Shown here in pieces: positions 36,976 through 44,878 of a stretch of DNA of 64,000 bases (position 1 is the stretch's first letter; every line of letters begins with the position of its first letter). The DNA lies in NCBI RefSeq assembly GCF_016508255.1, contig NZ_JADVKT010000002.1, forward strand, positions 124,001-188,000, read 5' to 3'. The stretch is from Acinetobacter calcoaceticus (GTDB lineage: Bacteria; Pseudomonadota; Gammaproteobacteria; Pseudomonadales; Moraxellaceae). The notes below the pieces were generated by a model. It did no database searches. It saw only the letters and a program-made list of their open reading frames with translations, and was not told where the DNA came from. The translations under genes were made by a program, and so were the position numbers.

Positions 36976-37437
36976 ATGTATTTTATTATATTACTTTTAA
37001 TTTTTGCTTATATTTTGTTTAAACTTTTTTCAAAAGTTAACTTGGAGCTCCCTGAAAGTACTCTCAAAATAGCTGGAAAAATATTTACAGAAAATAAAGA
37101 TTTTTTTGAACATGAAATAATTGTAATTTTATACCAAGAAGAATTAATAACTTTAGTCGGCAATGAAAATAGTGATAAAATGAAGGTTTTTAAAAATGCT
37201 GTGATATGTCTCGAAAAAGAAACAAATAAAATCGCAGTATATATAGATACTTTAAGGGTCGGATATCTTAATAAAATAAACTCCTCTAGTTTTGTTAATT
37301 TTTTAAAAATAAAAGGTTTTAGTGAGAGAGATGCTTTTGAAGTTGATGCAGTTATAATTAGTGAAGAATCAAACCAATGGAGTGTGAAGCTAGACATACC
37401 ATACGATATGGAAAAGTTTAGATTTGATAAATACTAA
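36976..37437 (+). CDS. Membrane-anchored 153-aa protein with a HIRAN-like region
   Basis: Residues 2-18 form one membrane segment (YFIILLLIFAYILFKLF), leaving the rest probably cytoplasmic. Residues 48-145 follow the HIRAN pattern: VGNENSD near the start, KIAVYIDTLRVGYLNKINSS (the conserved avaVy.dg..VGYL element), and a final strand VDAVIISEESNQWSVKLDIP. HIRAN domains bind DNA ends or nucleic acid in helicases and small phage/bacterial proteins. A membrane-tethered version is unusual. The match is by eye and needs a profile search. Confidence 0.55.
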   Translation: MYFIILLLIFAYILFKLFSKVNLELPESTLKIAGKIFTENKDFFEHEIIVILYQEELITLVGNENSDKMKVFKNAVICLEKETNKIAVYIDTLRVGYLNKINSSSFVNFLKIKGFSERDAFEVDAVIISEESNQWSVKLDIPYDMEKFRFDKY

Positions 37438-37553
37438 ACTCCAATAAGTATTGGGTTGATTTTTTATAAGATATATTTTGGTACATTTTTTTTAGTATTG
37501 GAAGTAAAAAAAGATCATAATTAATTGTAGTGATAATAAAAAGGAGAAAAGAT

Positions 37554-37772
37554 ATGGAACTTAGAGCTGTAAAAATGCATAAAATGTTTAGAGAGTTTCA
37601 TGAAGAAAAAGAACTCGGCTATATGGGGGAATATGATGAAAAACATAATCTTGTAGCGATATATAATATTTTAAAAGAAAAAATGAAGAAAATAGACGGA
37701 ACCTATCAATGGATTCTACCTTCATCAGGTGAGGTATTTTTTGTTGAGGAAGACCCAATCTATATTCGTTAA
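37554..37772 (+). CDS. Hypothetical 72-aa protein
   Basis: Unrecognised. The frame opens at a GTG (37530), but the ATG at 37554 has GGAG 8 nt upstream and gives MELRAVKMHKMFREFHEEKE. Charged helical N-terminus, then a short beta-like end (TYQWILPSSGEVFFVEEDPI). No leader or membrane helix. Last gene of the small-gene patch before the right repeat copy; 116 bp downstream of the HIRAN-like gene on the same strand. Confidence 0.5.
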   Translation: MELRAVKMHKMFREFHEEKELGYMGEYDEKHNLVAIYNILKEKMKKIDGTYQWILPSSGEVFFVEEDPIYIR

Positions 37773-37831
37773 TTAATTTTATCGTTATTTTAAGCAGGGA
37801 AAACACCTGTTTATAAACTAAATTTTAATAA

Positions 37832-38035
37832 TAAAACTGAATTATTTATCCTCACTTTTTAGTGATCTAATTTAAAACAAATGTCATTTTGTTTGCTTGA
37901 CTGCAAGAGGGTTGAGCACTATCCTTTGCGTGCTGGCCTACATTGCCAGTCGGTTTTAGCAGACCGTTCCGAAAAGCATTAAAGGTTTTATACCTTTAGT
38001 GTGTACACCCTCGCGCCCCCTCTACGGTGGAACGG
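37832..38035 (+). repeat. Right copy of the ~200-bp direct repeat with serial hairpins
   Basis: It matches 33047-33246. In this copy the inverted repeats are clean: CTGGC-N7-GCCAG, CGGTTTTAGCAGACCG, CATTAAAGG-N7-CCTTTAGTG, and CCCCCTC paired with GGAGGGGG across the copy end, followed by ACACCTTCGGGTGT. Four to five consecutive hairpins suggest a structured RNA or a protein-binding DNA element rather than coding sequence. A 61-codon minus-strand frame runs through it. Confidence 0.72.
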
Positions 38036-38404
38036 AGGGGGACACCTTCGGGTGTGCTGGGTTTTTTCGGCCAGTCTGCTAACCCCCTTCGTTCTGCCAC
38101 CATAATTTTAATGTCTGGCAGAACTCTCAATAAAAAGGAGTTGGCTTTGTACATTCTTAATTTCTTGGCTCTCGATGCCAAAAGCTATAACGACACAACT
38201 TAAAAATTTAAAGCAGCTTGATCACCCTAGGGTTTTCAGGCTTTAAGTCATTACGGCTCAAAAAACTTGCATTAACAATAAAACTTGAGATGTGCCAAGC
38301 ACAGTCTTTACGGCTTTGCTGTGCCTTTTTTTCTCCCAAAAAGGGCACAGGCTTTTTTCATCTCTTTTACATACAACAAAAATTTAATTTATAACGGTAA
38401 AACT
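38036..38404. other. Non-coding leader between repeat and tetR
   Basis: About 370 bp with higher GC than the patch to its left. It contains the ACACCTTCGGGTGT hairpin and GCACAG...CTGTGC inverted sequences followed by a T run near 38330, i.e. a terminator- or attenuator-like structure ahead of tetR. No convincing protein-coding frame. Confidence 0.45.
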
Positions 38405-38959
38405 ATGCCAAATTTAGAAATGTCTTCCAAAAAATTACATATTATTGATACCTCCATTCGTCTCTTAACGACTTATGGGTTTCACACAGCAGGTGTTGAC
38501 CTGATTGTGAAAGAGTCAGAAATACCCAAAGCCACGCTTTATAACTATTTCGGCTCGAAAGAAGGTCTGATTGAAATGTGTATTGTCTTTCAAAAAAGCC
38601 TACTCAAAGAAGAAGTGCTTGCCATTATTTACTCAAATCGTTATCGAACCTCAAGTGATAAACTCAAAGAAATTATCCGTTTACATGTCGATTTAAATAG
38701 TCTTTACCACCTTTTGCTTAAAGCCATTTTTGAAATAAAACTGCTTCATCCAACGGCTTACCGTATGGCAGTTGAATATCGAAAGTGGCTACTTCGAGAG
38801 CTTTTTGATTTGGTCTTTAGTCTGGAAACCAATGCATTTAATCCTGATGCTCATATCGTCTTAAACTTAATTGATGGCTTGATGCTACAGGTTTTAAGCT
38901 CTAATAGTTTGGATGAAAGGGATGTGGCTATAGAGAGTTTTTTTAAGATACTTATTTGA
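38405..38959 (+). CDS. TetR/AcrR-family transcriptional regulator
   Basis: 184 residues from the ATG at 38405; the frame is open from 38285, but that part covers hairpins and is not protein-like. The N-terminal HTH is LHIIDTSIRLLTTYGFHTAG, then VDLIVKESEIPKATLYNYFGSKEGLIE. The C-terminal ligand/dimer domain is helical with no distinctive family mark. It lies about 500 bp upstream of a vgrG on the same strand. TetR-like regulators are known to repress the type VI system in Acinetobacter (the plasmid pAB3 regulators), so regulation of this module is a testable possibility. Confidence 0.85.
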   Translation: MPNLEMSSKKLHIIDTSIRLLTTYGFHTAGVDLIVKESEIPKATLYNYFGSKEGLIEMCIVFQKSLLKEEVLAIIYSNRYRTSSDKLKEIIRLHVDLNSLYHLLLKAIFEIKLLHPTAYRMAVEYRKWLLRELFDLVFSLETNAFNPDAHIVLNLIDGLMLQVLSSNSLDERDVAIESFFKILI

Positions 38960-39064
38960 GATAAGTTCATTATTCATATAAATAGAGATAAAAGTCATTT
39001 TATTGACCTCTTAAAAATATATTAGTTAAAAATCTGATTACTTCAAATCAACCAGATTTTTTAA

Positions 39065-39326
39065 CTATTGTTCAATTAAGGATTGTGATCTTTGGGATAA
39101 ATCTGATCGAAATAAGCTGCTTAGGCGATAAGATAGATAAATATTTTTTTGATATTCCAATAAATAAGGTTTTAAAGCTTCTTTAATATTCTCAGCGTTT
39201 TTAGATTCCGTAATAATACGGGTCTATACCAACAGCTATATAATTTTCCTGAATAAAGAGCTGAGTAGCAGTGTTTAGAATGATTTCTCGTTTTGATTGT
39301 TTTTTAAATTTTATTTCTGCGTTCAT
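39065..39326 (-). pseudogene. Decayed second TetR-family regulator
   Basis: The ATG at 39326 opens a TetR-like N-terminus (KREIILNTATQLFIQENYIA, then VGID), which meets a stop after PYYYGI. Removing one base from the GGG at 39222-39224 restores VGIDRIITESKNAE, the expected HTH sequence. The remainder then jumps to a 40-residue helical tail (ENIKEALKPYLLEYQKNIYL...), so the recognition helix and most of the ligand domain are missing. One frameshift plus an internal deletion make it non-functional. Confidence 0.7.
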
Positions 39327-39479
39327 AATAGGGTTATTGCAATGAGTTGCAGTGTTAAGTTTGTTATTTCAGTGGACAGATGGTGGTTAGACTAGTAGCC
39401 GTGAATGAAAGTTAGATAAAAATAGACAGAACTGTACGTATTTAATAGAATATATTATTTTCTAATTTATATAAACGTA

Positions 39480-42311
39480 ATGTTTAATAATATTTCCTAT
39501 ATTTTAGAGAGTTTTGGTTTTCTCTCACAACATCGTTCGGTATATCTCCAGTTTTCAGATGCCTCCTTAAATAGTCAGGTTTTTTTACAACGCATAGATG
39601 GGCAACATTATCTTAATCAAGGCATGTCAGCAGAGCTGATTTGTTTATCAACTAATGCTCATATTGCACTTAAACAATTTATTGGGGTGCAGGTTGCTGT
39701 TGATCAGATAACAGATCAAGGAAGTTTTTTCCGTACTACAGGTATTATTACGGGAGCATCGCAGGGGCAAAGTGATGGTGCTCTAACCTTATATAAGCTC
39801 ACCATAAATGATCCAACCTATCTCTGGCATAAACGCAGAAATAGTCGTGTGTTTATGAACAAGAGTGTGAAAGAAATTACTGAGAGTCTGTTTCAGGAAT
39901 GGCAGGGGAAAAGTCCATTATTTGCATCTAGTCTGACTTTAGATTTAAGCGGGTTGAAACAGACATACGATATCCGTCCTTTTATTATGCAGCTCAATGA
40001 AAGTGACTATGACTTTTTAACCCGGCTTTGGCGTAGCGAAAGTATTAACTGGCTCATTGATGAAGCTGAGCTGACTGTACCAAGCAATACAGATCATATT
40101 CAGCCACAAAAGTTACGCCTCATTGACGACAATAGCCAATATCAGGCGCTGACCAGAAGAACGATCCGTTACCATCGAAGTCATGCAACCGAACAATTTG
40201 ACAGCATGACCAGTCTGATCGCTGGTCGTAGTTTGCAGCCGACTTCTGTTTTTGTGCAGCGTTGGCAGTCAGATGTATTACAGCAAACAGATGGGGCAGG
40301 TAGTGTACAAAGTACACATCAACATAGTGCTAACTATGACAATCAACGTTTAAGTCTCGAAGATGCATGGCACTTTAGTCCTGCATGGATGCAAGATTTA
40401 AAAGGGGAAGATGGTGCAACATCCGCAAGTAATCAACAATTGGAAAAATTTAACCAGAACCTAAGTGCTCACCATGATGCCCAGTCTAAGCAATTTATTG
40501 CTCAAACCTCGGTACGAGATACACAAGTTGGCTACTGGTTTGAACTGAATGAACACCCTGAAATTGATCTGCATAGTGGGGCAGATAAAGAATTTCTGAT
40601 CATTGGTAAGCATTACTACAACCAAAATAACTTACCGAAAGACCTAAACCAGCAACTTCAAGCATTAGTTCAACAAAGCCATTGGCAAGTTGGTCATACA
40701 GACGAGCGCCAAGGCAATGAACTAGTTTTACAACGTCGCAATATCAAGACAGTTCCAGAATATCAGCCATTACACGATCGACCAGAAGCCTCTGTACAAC
40801 GTGCCCGTGTAGTGGGGCCAGAAGGTGAAGAAATTTATGTTGATCAATGGGGACGTATTAAAGTCCGCTTCCTGTTTACCCGAGCCGATGACCATCGCCA
40901 TGATGGTGGGGCTGGAAGTAACGACAATGACACTGATTCGGCTTGGGTTGATGTTTTAACCCCGTGGGCTGGAAAAGGTTATGGGGCACGCTTCTTGCCA
41001 CGTGTTGGTGAGATCGTGGTGATTGATTTCTTTGATGGCAACATCGACCGACCATTTGTGGTGGGACGTATTCACGAAGCTGAACGGCATCCAACGCAGT
41101 TTGACCAGAAAGGACAACTACCAGACACTAAAAAGCTGAGTGGCATTTGTTCACAAGAAGTTGATGGTAAAGGCTTTAACCAACTCCGCTTTGATGACAC
41201 TACAGGTCAAATTAGTGCTCAGCTACAAAGCAGTCATGGGGCTAGTCAGTTAAACTTAGGTAACTTAAGCCATCCAAAAGACAGTGCGACAAGCGAAGAT
41301 CGCGGCGAAGGCTTTGAACTTAGAACTGATCAATGGGGTGCAGTTCGAGCTGGAAGTGGTTTACTCATTACTACGCATAAACAAGATCAAGCTCAAGGCA
41401 CGCATTTAGACGCAGCCGACGTCAAGCAACAAATAGAAGGTGGCCTTAATAATGCCAAGGCACTCAGTGAAGTTGCGAAAAACCAGCAAACTGACCCACT
41501 GGATATGCTTGAGAACATTCAGGCTTTCTTAGAAATTCTCAAACAAGAAGATCCTAAAAAGGCTGCTGAGTTTCAATCAGCGGTAATGCTGTTGGCCTCT
41601 CCAAAAAGTATTGTTCTAGCCAGTAATGAAGATATTCATATAGGTGCGGATGGTCAGTTAAGCCAAAGTGCTGGAGATAGCATTAACCTAAGCACTCAAA
41701 AGAACCTGATTGCACACGCCCAAAATAAAATTAGCCTTTTTGCAGCACAACAAGGGGCTAGACTCTATGCGGGTAAGGGCAAAGTTGAGATACAGGCACA
41801 AGCGGATGGGGCTGACTTTATTGCCCGTAAGGGAGTTCAAATTATCTCGACGGAAGATACTGTTTATATTACTAGTCCAACTGAAATTAATCTGACTGCA
41901 AATGGGTCTCAAGTGAAACTCAATGGTTCAGGCATTTTCCCTGTCAGTGGTGGCAAGTTTGAAGTGAAGGCTGGGCAGCATAAGTTTATGGGAGGCGGGA
42001 GTGCGAATGCGAATGTTCCTGCGTTGCCGAAATTAGAATTTGCTCAATCTCCTTATTCTGCTCAATATCAATTATTTAAAGCAGATGGGAGAAATTTTCA
42101 AGGTTATAAATACTCTATTTATGACTCAAAAAATAACTTAATAAAGCAAGCCGTTACTGATAATCAAGGTTTGACTGAACAAGTAGTGACTGAGAATAGA
42201 GAAAGAATCATAGGTTATAAATCTGTAATGAGAGAAAGTGAGCGTATTACTGAGAATTGGGAAGCTAAGCTGGAACAGGTGGCTAAGAAAATGAGTTCAG
42301 GAGGAAAATAA
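39480..42311 (+). CDS. vgrG: Type VI secretion tip protein VgrG with C-terminal extension
   Basis: 943 residues. Phage gpD-like part about 20-340 (YDIRPFIMQLNESDYDFLTR), gp5-type OB and needle about 439-560 (VQRARVVGPEGEEIYVDQWG, then GARFLPRVGEIVVIDF and DRPFVVGRIHEAE), and a DUF2345 beta-helix about 700-835 (SIVLASNEDIHIGADG ... INLTANGSQVKLNGSG). After a Gly/Ala linker (MGGGSANANVPALPK) comes a roughly 90-residue transthyretin-like adaptor (about 850-943). VgrG tips the Hcp tube, and the extension probably loads the effector encoded next. The effector gene's Shine-Dalgarno lies within the vgrG end. The structural T6SS operon is not in this window. Confidence 0.96.
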   Translation: MFNNISYILESFGFLSQHRSVYLQFSDASLNSQVFLQRIDGQHYLNQGMSAELICLSTNAHIALKQFIGVQVAVDQITDQGSFFRTTGIITGASQGQSDGALTLYKLTINDPTYLWHKRRNSRVFMNKSVKEITESLFQEWQGKSPLFASSLTLDLSGLKQTYDIRPFIMQLNESDYDFLTRLWRSESINWLIDEAELTVPSNTDHIQPQKLRLIDDNSQYQALTRRTIRYHRSHATEQFDSMTSLIAGRSLQPTSVFVQRWQSDVLQQTDGAGSVQSTHQHSANYDNQRLSLEDAWHFSPAWMQDLKGEDGATSASNQQLEKFNQNLSAHHDAQSKQFIAQTSVRDTQVGYWFELNEHPEIDLHSGADKEFLIIGKHYYNQNNLPKDLNQQLQALVQQSHWQVGHTDERQGNELVLQRRNIKTVPEYQPLHDRPEASVQRARVVGPEGEEIYVDQWGRIKVRFLFTRADDHRHDGGAGSNDNDTDSAWVDVLTPWAGKGYGARFLPRVGEIVVIDFFDGNIDRPFVVGRIHEAERHPTQFDQKGQLPDTKKLSGICSQEVDGKGFNQLRFDDTTGQISAQLQSSHGASQLNLGNLSHPKDSATSEDRGEGFELRTDQWGAVRAGSGLLITTHKQDQAQGTHLDAADVKQQIEGGLNNAKALSEVAKNQQTDPLDMLENIQAFLEILKQEDPKKAAEFQSAVMLLASPKSIVLASNEDIHIGADGQLSQSAGDSINLSTQKNLIAHAQNKISLFAAQQGARLYAGKGKVEIQAQADGADFIARKGVQIISTEDTVYITSPTEINLTANGSQVKLNGSGIFPVSGGKFEVKAGQHKFMGGGSANANVPALPKLEFAQSPYSAQYQLFKADGRNFQGYKYSIYDSKNNLIKQAVTDNQGLTEQVVTENRERIIGYKSVMRESERITENWEAKLEQVAKKMSSGGK

Positions 42312-42313
42312 TT

Positions 42314-43312
42314 ATGCTTCCTGTAGTGATTGGAATAATTGAACTGGCTGGATATGCCATAACAGCGTATGAGTTGTATCGTACAGCAGCAAATGCTTAC
42401 GATGACGTTAAAAACTATCAAGATAATATTAAAAAGGCAAAAGAAGAAATTAAGAAAATAATGAAAAATCTTGATAAGGAGATTACTGACAAGATTGATC
42501 GGCAAAGTGAAAAAGTATTATTAACGACGTTAACCACTGGTGATAAACAAACTAATGCTACAAAGTCGGCCTCTGGAAGACCACAGGTAAAAAGTAATGT
42601 AATTACTGCGGCAATAAAGCAGAAAATTCCTTTTAGACCTATTATTAGCCAAATATGTGAGAAAGCGGATCATTTGCCGATGATCCAGTTAAGAAAACAA
42701 AAAGGTAAAAAATTAAAAGATGTTATTCCTAAAAGTAAGGTAGATATTGTTGCAAAGTTATTAAAAATGACGGCTCAAGAATTAGCCGGAGCCAGTGTTG
42801 ATGAATATATTATTATTAGACTAAAGCAGCTTGCCGTAAACTTTATGTTTGAGTTTATGGATGAACTTCTAAAATGGCGTAGTCCTTTAAAATCAGAAGT
42901 ATGTTTTGGTTATGAGATAAAAACTAAGAAATATTTAGCTCCCCAGTTAGCGGGACAGACACGTATAAAAAGGGTGGGTTCAGAACTAAATCCATTTTGG
43001 CCGATGCCTTATAAAGGTAAAGGTGTAATTGGTGCAGATATTATTATTCCTGAATATCGTGGTGAACCTTTAACTTTGAGTAATATTTTTGCGTTGGTTG
43101 AAATTAAATTTCAGAATGATGTGATTAAAGATAGTCAATTCCAAGCATATAATGATTTGAAGCTACAATGCGCAAAAGCCAAATTTACTAGCAAAGTTAC
43201 TGCCAATGAAGGGTTTAAACTATCATTGTTCCGATATCCTGAGGATGCTGGAATGTTAGAAGAGAAGAAACCAGCCCAAAGTAAAACTAAAGGAGTTACT
43301 GGGAAAAAATGA
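42314..43312 (+). CDS. Putative T6SS nuclease effector (VRR-NUC/PD-(D/E)xK-like)
   Basis: 332 residues, 2 bp after vgrG with AGGAGG inside the vgrG end. Residues 1-27 are hydrophobic (one helix), 30-75 coiled-coil, 100-220 a helical linker. The C-terminal catalytic-looking block is KGVIGADIIIPEY ... NIFALVEIKFQNDVIKDSQF followed by QAYNDL: a D, then an E-x-K after a hydrophobic strand, then Q and Y, the order of PD-(D/E)xK and VRR-NUC enzymes. It is probably a DNase delivered to competitors. Type VI nucleases of related fold are typically paired with DUF3396 immunity proteins, as here. It overlaps the immunity gene by 4 bp. Confidence 0.72.
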   Translation: MLPVVIGIIELAGYAITAYELYRTAANAYDDVKNYQDNIKKAKEEIKKIMKNLDKEITDKIDRQSEKVLLTTLTTGDKQTNATKSASGRPQVKSNVITAAIKQKIPFRPIISQICEKADHLPMIQLRKQKGKKLKDVIPKSKVDIVAKLLKMTAQELAGASVDEYIIIRLKQLAVNFMFEFMDELLKWRSPLKSEVCFGYEIKTKKYLAPQLAGQTRIKRVGSELNPFWPMPYKGKGVIGADIIIPEYRGEPLTLSNIFALVEIKFQNDVIKDSQFQAYNDLKLQCAKAKFTSKVTANEGFKLSLFRYPEDAGMLEEKKPAQSKTKGVTGKK

Positions 43313-44592
43313 GTACGTCGGAATTATTTTTATCTGAAAATGAAATTAAAAGTTTTTTATCTGGATTTGATCAGAATAGTGATTATATGTATGGTTATGA
43401 AGGGGAAGAGTTTGGCATTTGCCCATTTATAACATTCTATATTTTAAATAGTGATGATGAGCTGCTTTTAATTACCGATAAAATTTTATCTATTTGTAAT
43501 GTTTTGGAAGAAGAAATAATTGATAAACCACTAAACTTATTCTATCGAAATGAAGATAGCCATTGGAAGAAAATTGTTAAAAAGAAACCAAATAAGAAAG
43601 ATATCATAAATGACGTGACTAAAACCTTAGATTCAGATTTATTTTATTTTATCGGGGCATCAAGTGCTGACTCAAATCTACAAAGTGCACAATGGGCATA
43701 TTCGGCGATGTTATCCCAGGCTAGCGCCTACTCTTATTTAAAGATTACATTTAGTAGTAAATGGTATAAAAATAATAAAAATAAGTGGGAAGAATTTGTT
43801 GAAAGATGCTTGAAAGAATTTAATCCAATTCAATCATATAGTGGATATGAAATTGGAAATAGCACACAACTATCATCAATTTCTCCAGAGTTTGAAACAG
43901 CAGAAAGAATATTTACCGATTACTTTTACGGATTAGATATTGATCATCCAGCTGCTATGGCATTTCATTCTCATTATGATGAAGATGGTTTTGAATATTT
44001 ACCTGTTCTTGGAGCTGGGTTACGAACTCCAACATGGTGTTTTTTACTTTCCCCTTATTGGATAGACAAATTAGAGTTAAGCGAGGAGCAAATCCGCCTA
44101 AAACTCAATGATTCACGAATCAAGATTACTAAATTATCAGATCCAACAGATCCCGAAAAATTTAGTCTGTGGATTCGACTTGGAGAATTGTCACTTTACC
44201 CAGTCGAAGAGGGTATTCCAGATTTATTGATAATGGCAAATGAGCTTATTAAGCCAATCCGTTGCAATGATTTAAAATTAACTACTTTAGATGCATGGGA
44301 TGATGATCCAAACCCAAGATTTGATATAGAGAACTCTCCACATTGGATTGCTCGCTTTGATAAAGATAGTGATTGGCCTGAAGGAAAACGAGTTAATAAG
44401 CTTCATGCAGTACAGTTAGAACAAAATAAAATTAAGGTACTAGCTGGAGAAATTTGTCCGAAAAAAGGCGAGTGGTATAGTCCTGCAAATAATATGGAAA
44501 AGCGCTACTTTGCAGAGGGTGAAATCATGCCAGAGATTAAAGATAACCCTTGGGGTGAAACCATTTGGTATTTAGATAACGAAAATGAATAA
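43309..44592 (+). CDS. T6SS immunity protein, DUF3396 type with C-terminal second domain
   Basis: 427 residues, no leader, cytoplasmic; fits a nuclease effector. The N-terminal domain (about 1-240) has the DUF3396 traits EFGICPFITFYIL and FETAERIFTDYFYGLDIDHP, then GLRTPTWCFLLSPYWIDKL. The C-terminal part (about 290-427) is an immunity-type domain with LAGEICPKKGEWYSPANN, KRYFAEGEIMPEI and WGETIWYL, a pattern repeated in T6SS loci of several genera. Start overlaps the effector stop (ATGA), so the antidote is translated with the toxin. Terminator follows. Confidence 0.85.
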   Translation: MSTSELFLSENEIKSFLSGFDQNSDYMYGYEGEEFGICPFITFYILNSDDELLLITDKILSICNVLEEEIIDKPLNLFYRNEDSHWKKIVKKKPNKKDIINDVTKTLDSDLFYFIGASSADSNLQSAQWAYSAMLSQASAYSYLKITFSSKWYKNNKNKWEEFVERCLKEFNPIQSYSGYEIGNSTQLSSISPEFETAERIFTDYFYGLDIDHPAAMAFHSHYDEDGFEYLPVLGAGLRTPTWCFLLSPYWIDKLELSEEQIRLKLNDSRIKITKLSDPTDPEKFSLWIRLGELSLYPVEEGIPDLLIMANELIKPIRCNDLKLTTLDAWDDDPNPRFDIENSPHWIARFDKDSDWPEGKRVNKLHAVQLEQNKIKVLAGEICPKKGEWYSPANNMEKRYFAEGEIMPEIKDNPWGETIWYLDNENE

Positions 44593-44622
44593 TATTTTTA
44601 TTTATTTAATTTATTAATAAGG

Positions 44623-44648
44623 AGCCTATCTAGCGGATAGGCTTTTTC
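44623..44648 (+). terminator. Terminator after the first immunity gene
   Basis: Eight-base-pair stem AGCCTATC / GATAGGCT, 5-nt loop, T5 tail. It separates the vgrG-effector-immunity unit from the fossil strip downstream. Confidence 0.8.
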
Positions 44649-44680
44649 ATGTATGCAAGTGTGTATACGAGGAATTAAAT

Positions 44681-44868
44681 AAAGTCGAAATACAGGCATA
44701 AGGTGATGGAGCTGATTTAATTGTTCGTAAAGACCAAGTTCAGTAGCAAAGCTACAAGCCAATGAGAGATTTAAATTATCATTGTTGAGCTATCCCGAAG
44801 ATGAATCAACTACACAAGCTAAAGAGTCGAAGCCAGCTACAACGAATAAAAAGCGTAAAACCAATTAA
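44681..44868 (+). pseudogene. Fossil of a second vgrG and effector fused end to end
   Basis: 44681-44746 reads KVEIQA-stop-GDGADLIVRK, matching KVEIQAQADGADFIARKG of the intact VgrG. The next piece, 44745-44868, reads SKAT, then after a one-base insertion ANERFKLSLLSYPEDESTTQ and onwards to a stop, matching the intact effector end ANEGFKLSLFRYPEDAG. So a stub of vgrG is joined directly to the last 40 codons of an effector, with an in-frame stop and a frameshift. It sits right before a second immunity gene, the expected residue of effector replacement. Confidence 0.82.
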
Positions 44869-44878
44869 GGAATATTAC

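Noticed and set aside
37996..38181. 61-codon minus-strand frame (VAERRGLADWPKKPSTPEGV...)
   Set aside because: It runs through the hairpins of the right repeat copy, and its composition follows the inverted repeats. The left copy does not preserve the frame. Structure explains it better than protein coding.
44801..44878. 26-codon N-terminal extension of the second immunity gene
   Set aside because: It is the out-of-phase reading of the effector fossil. The paralogue starts at the position equivalent to 44879.
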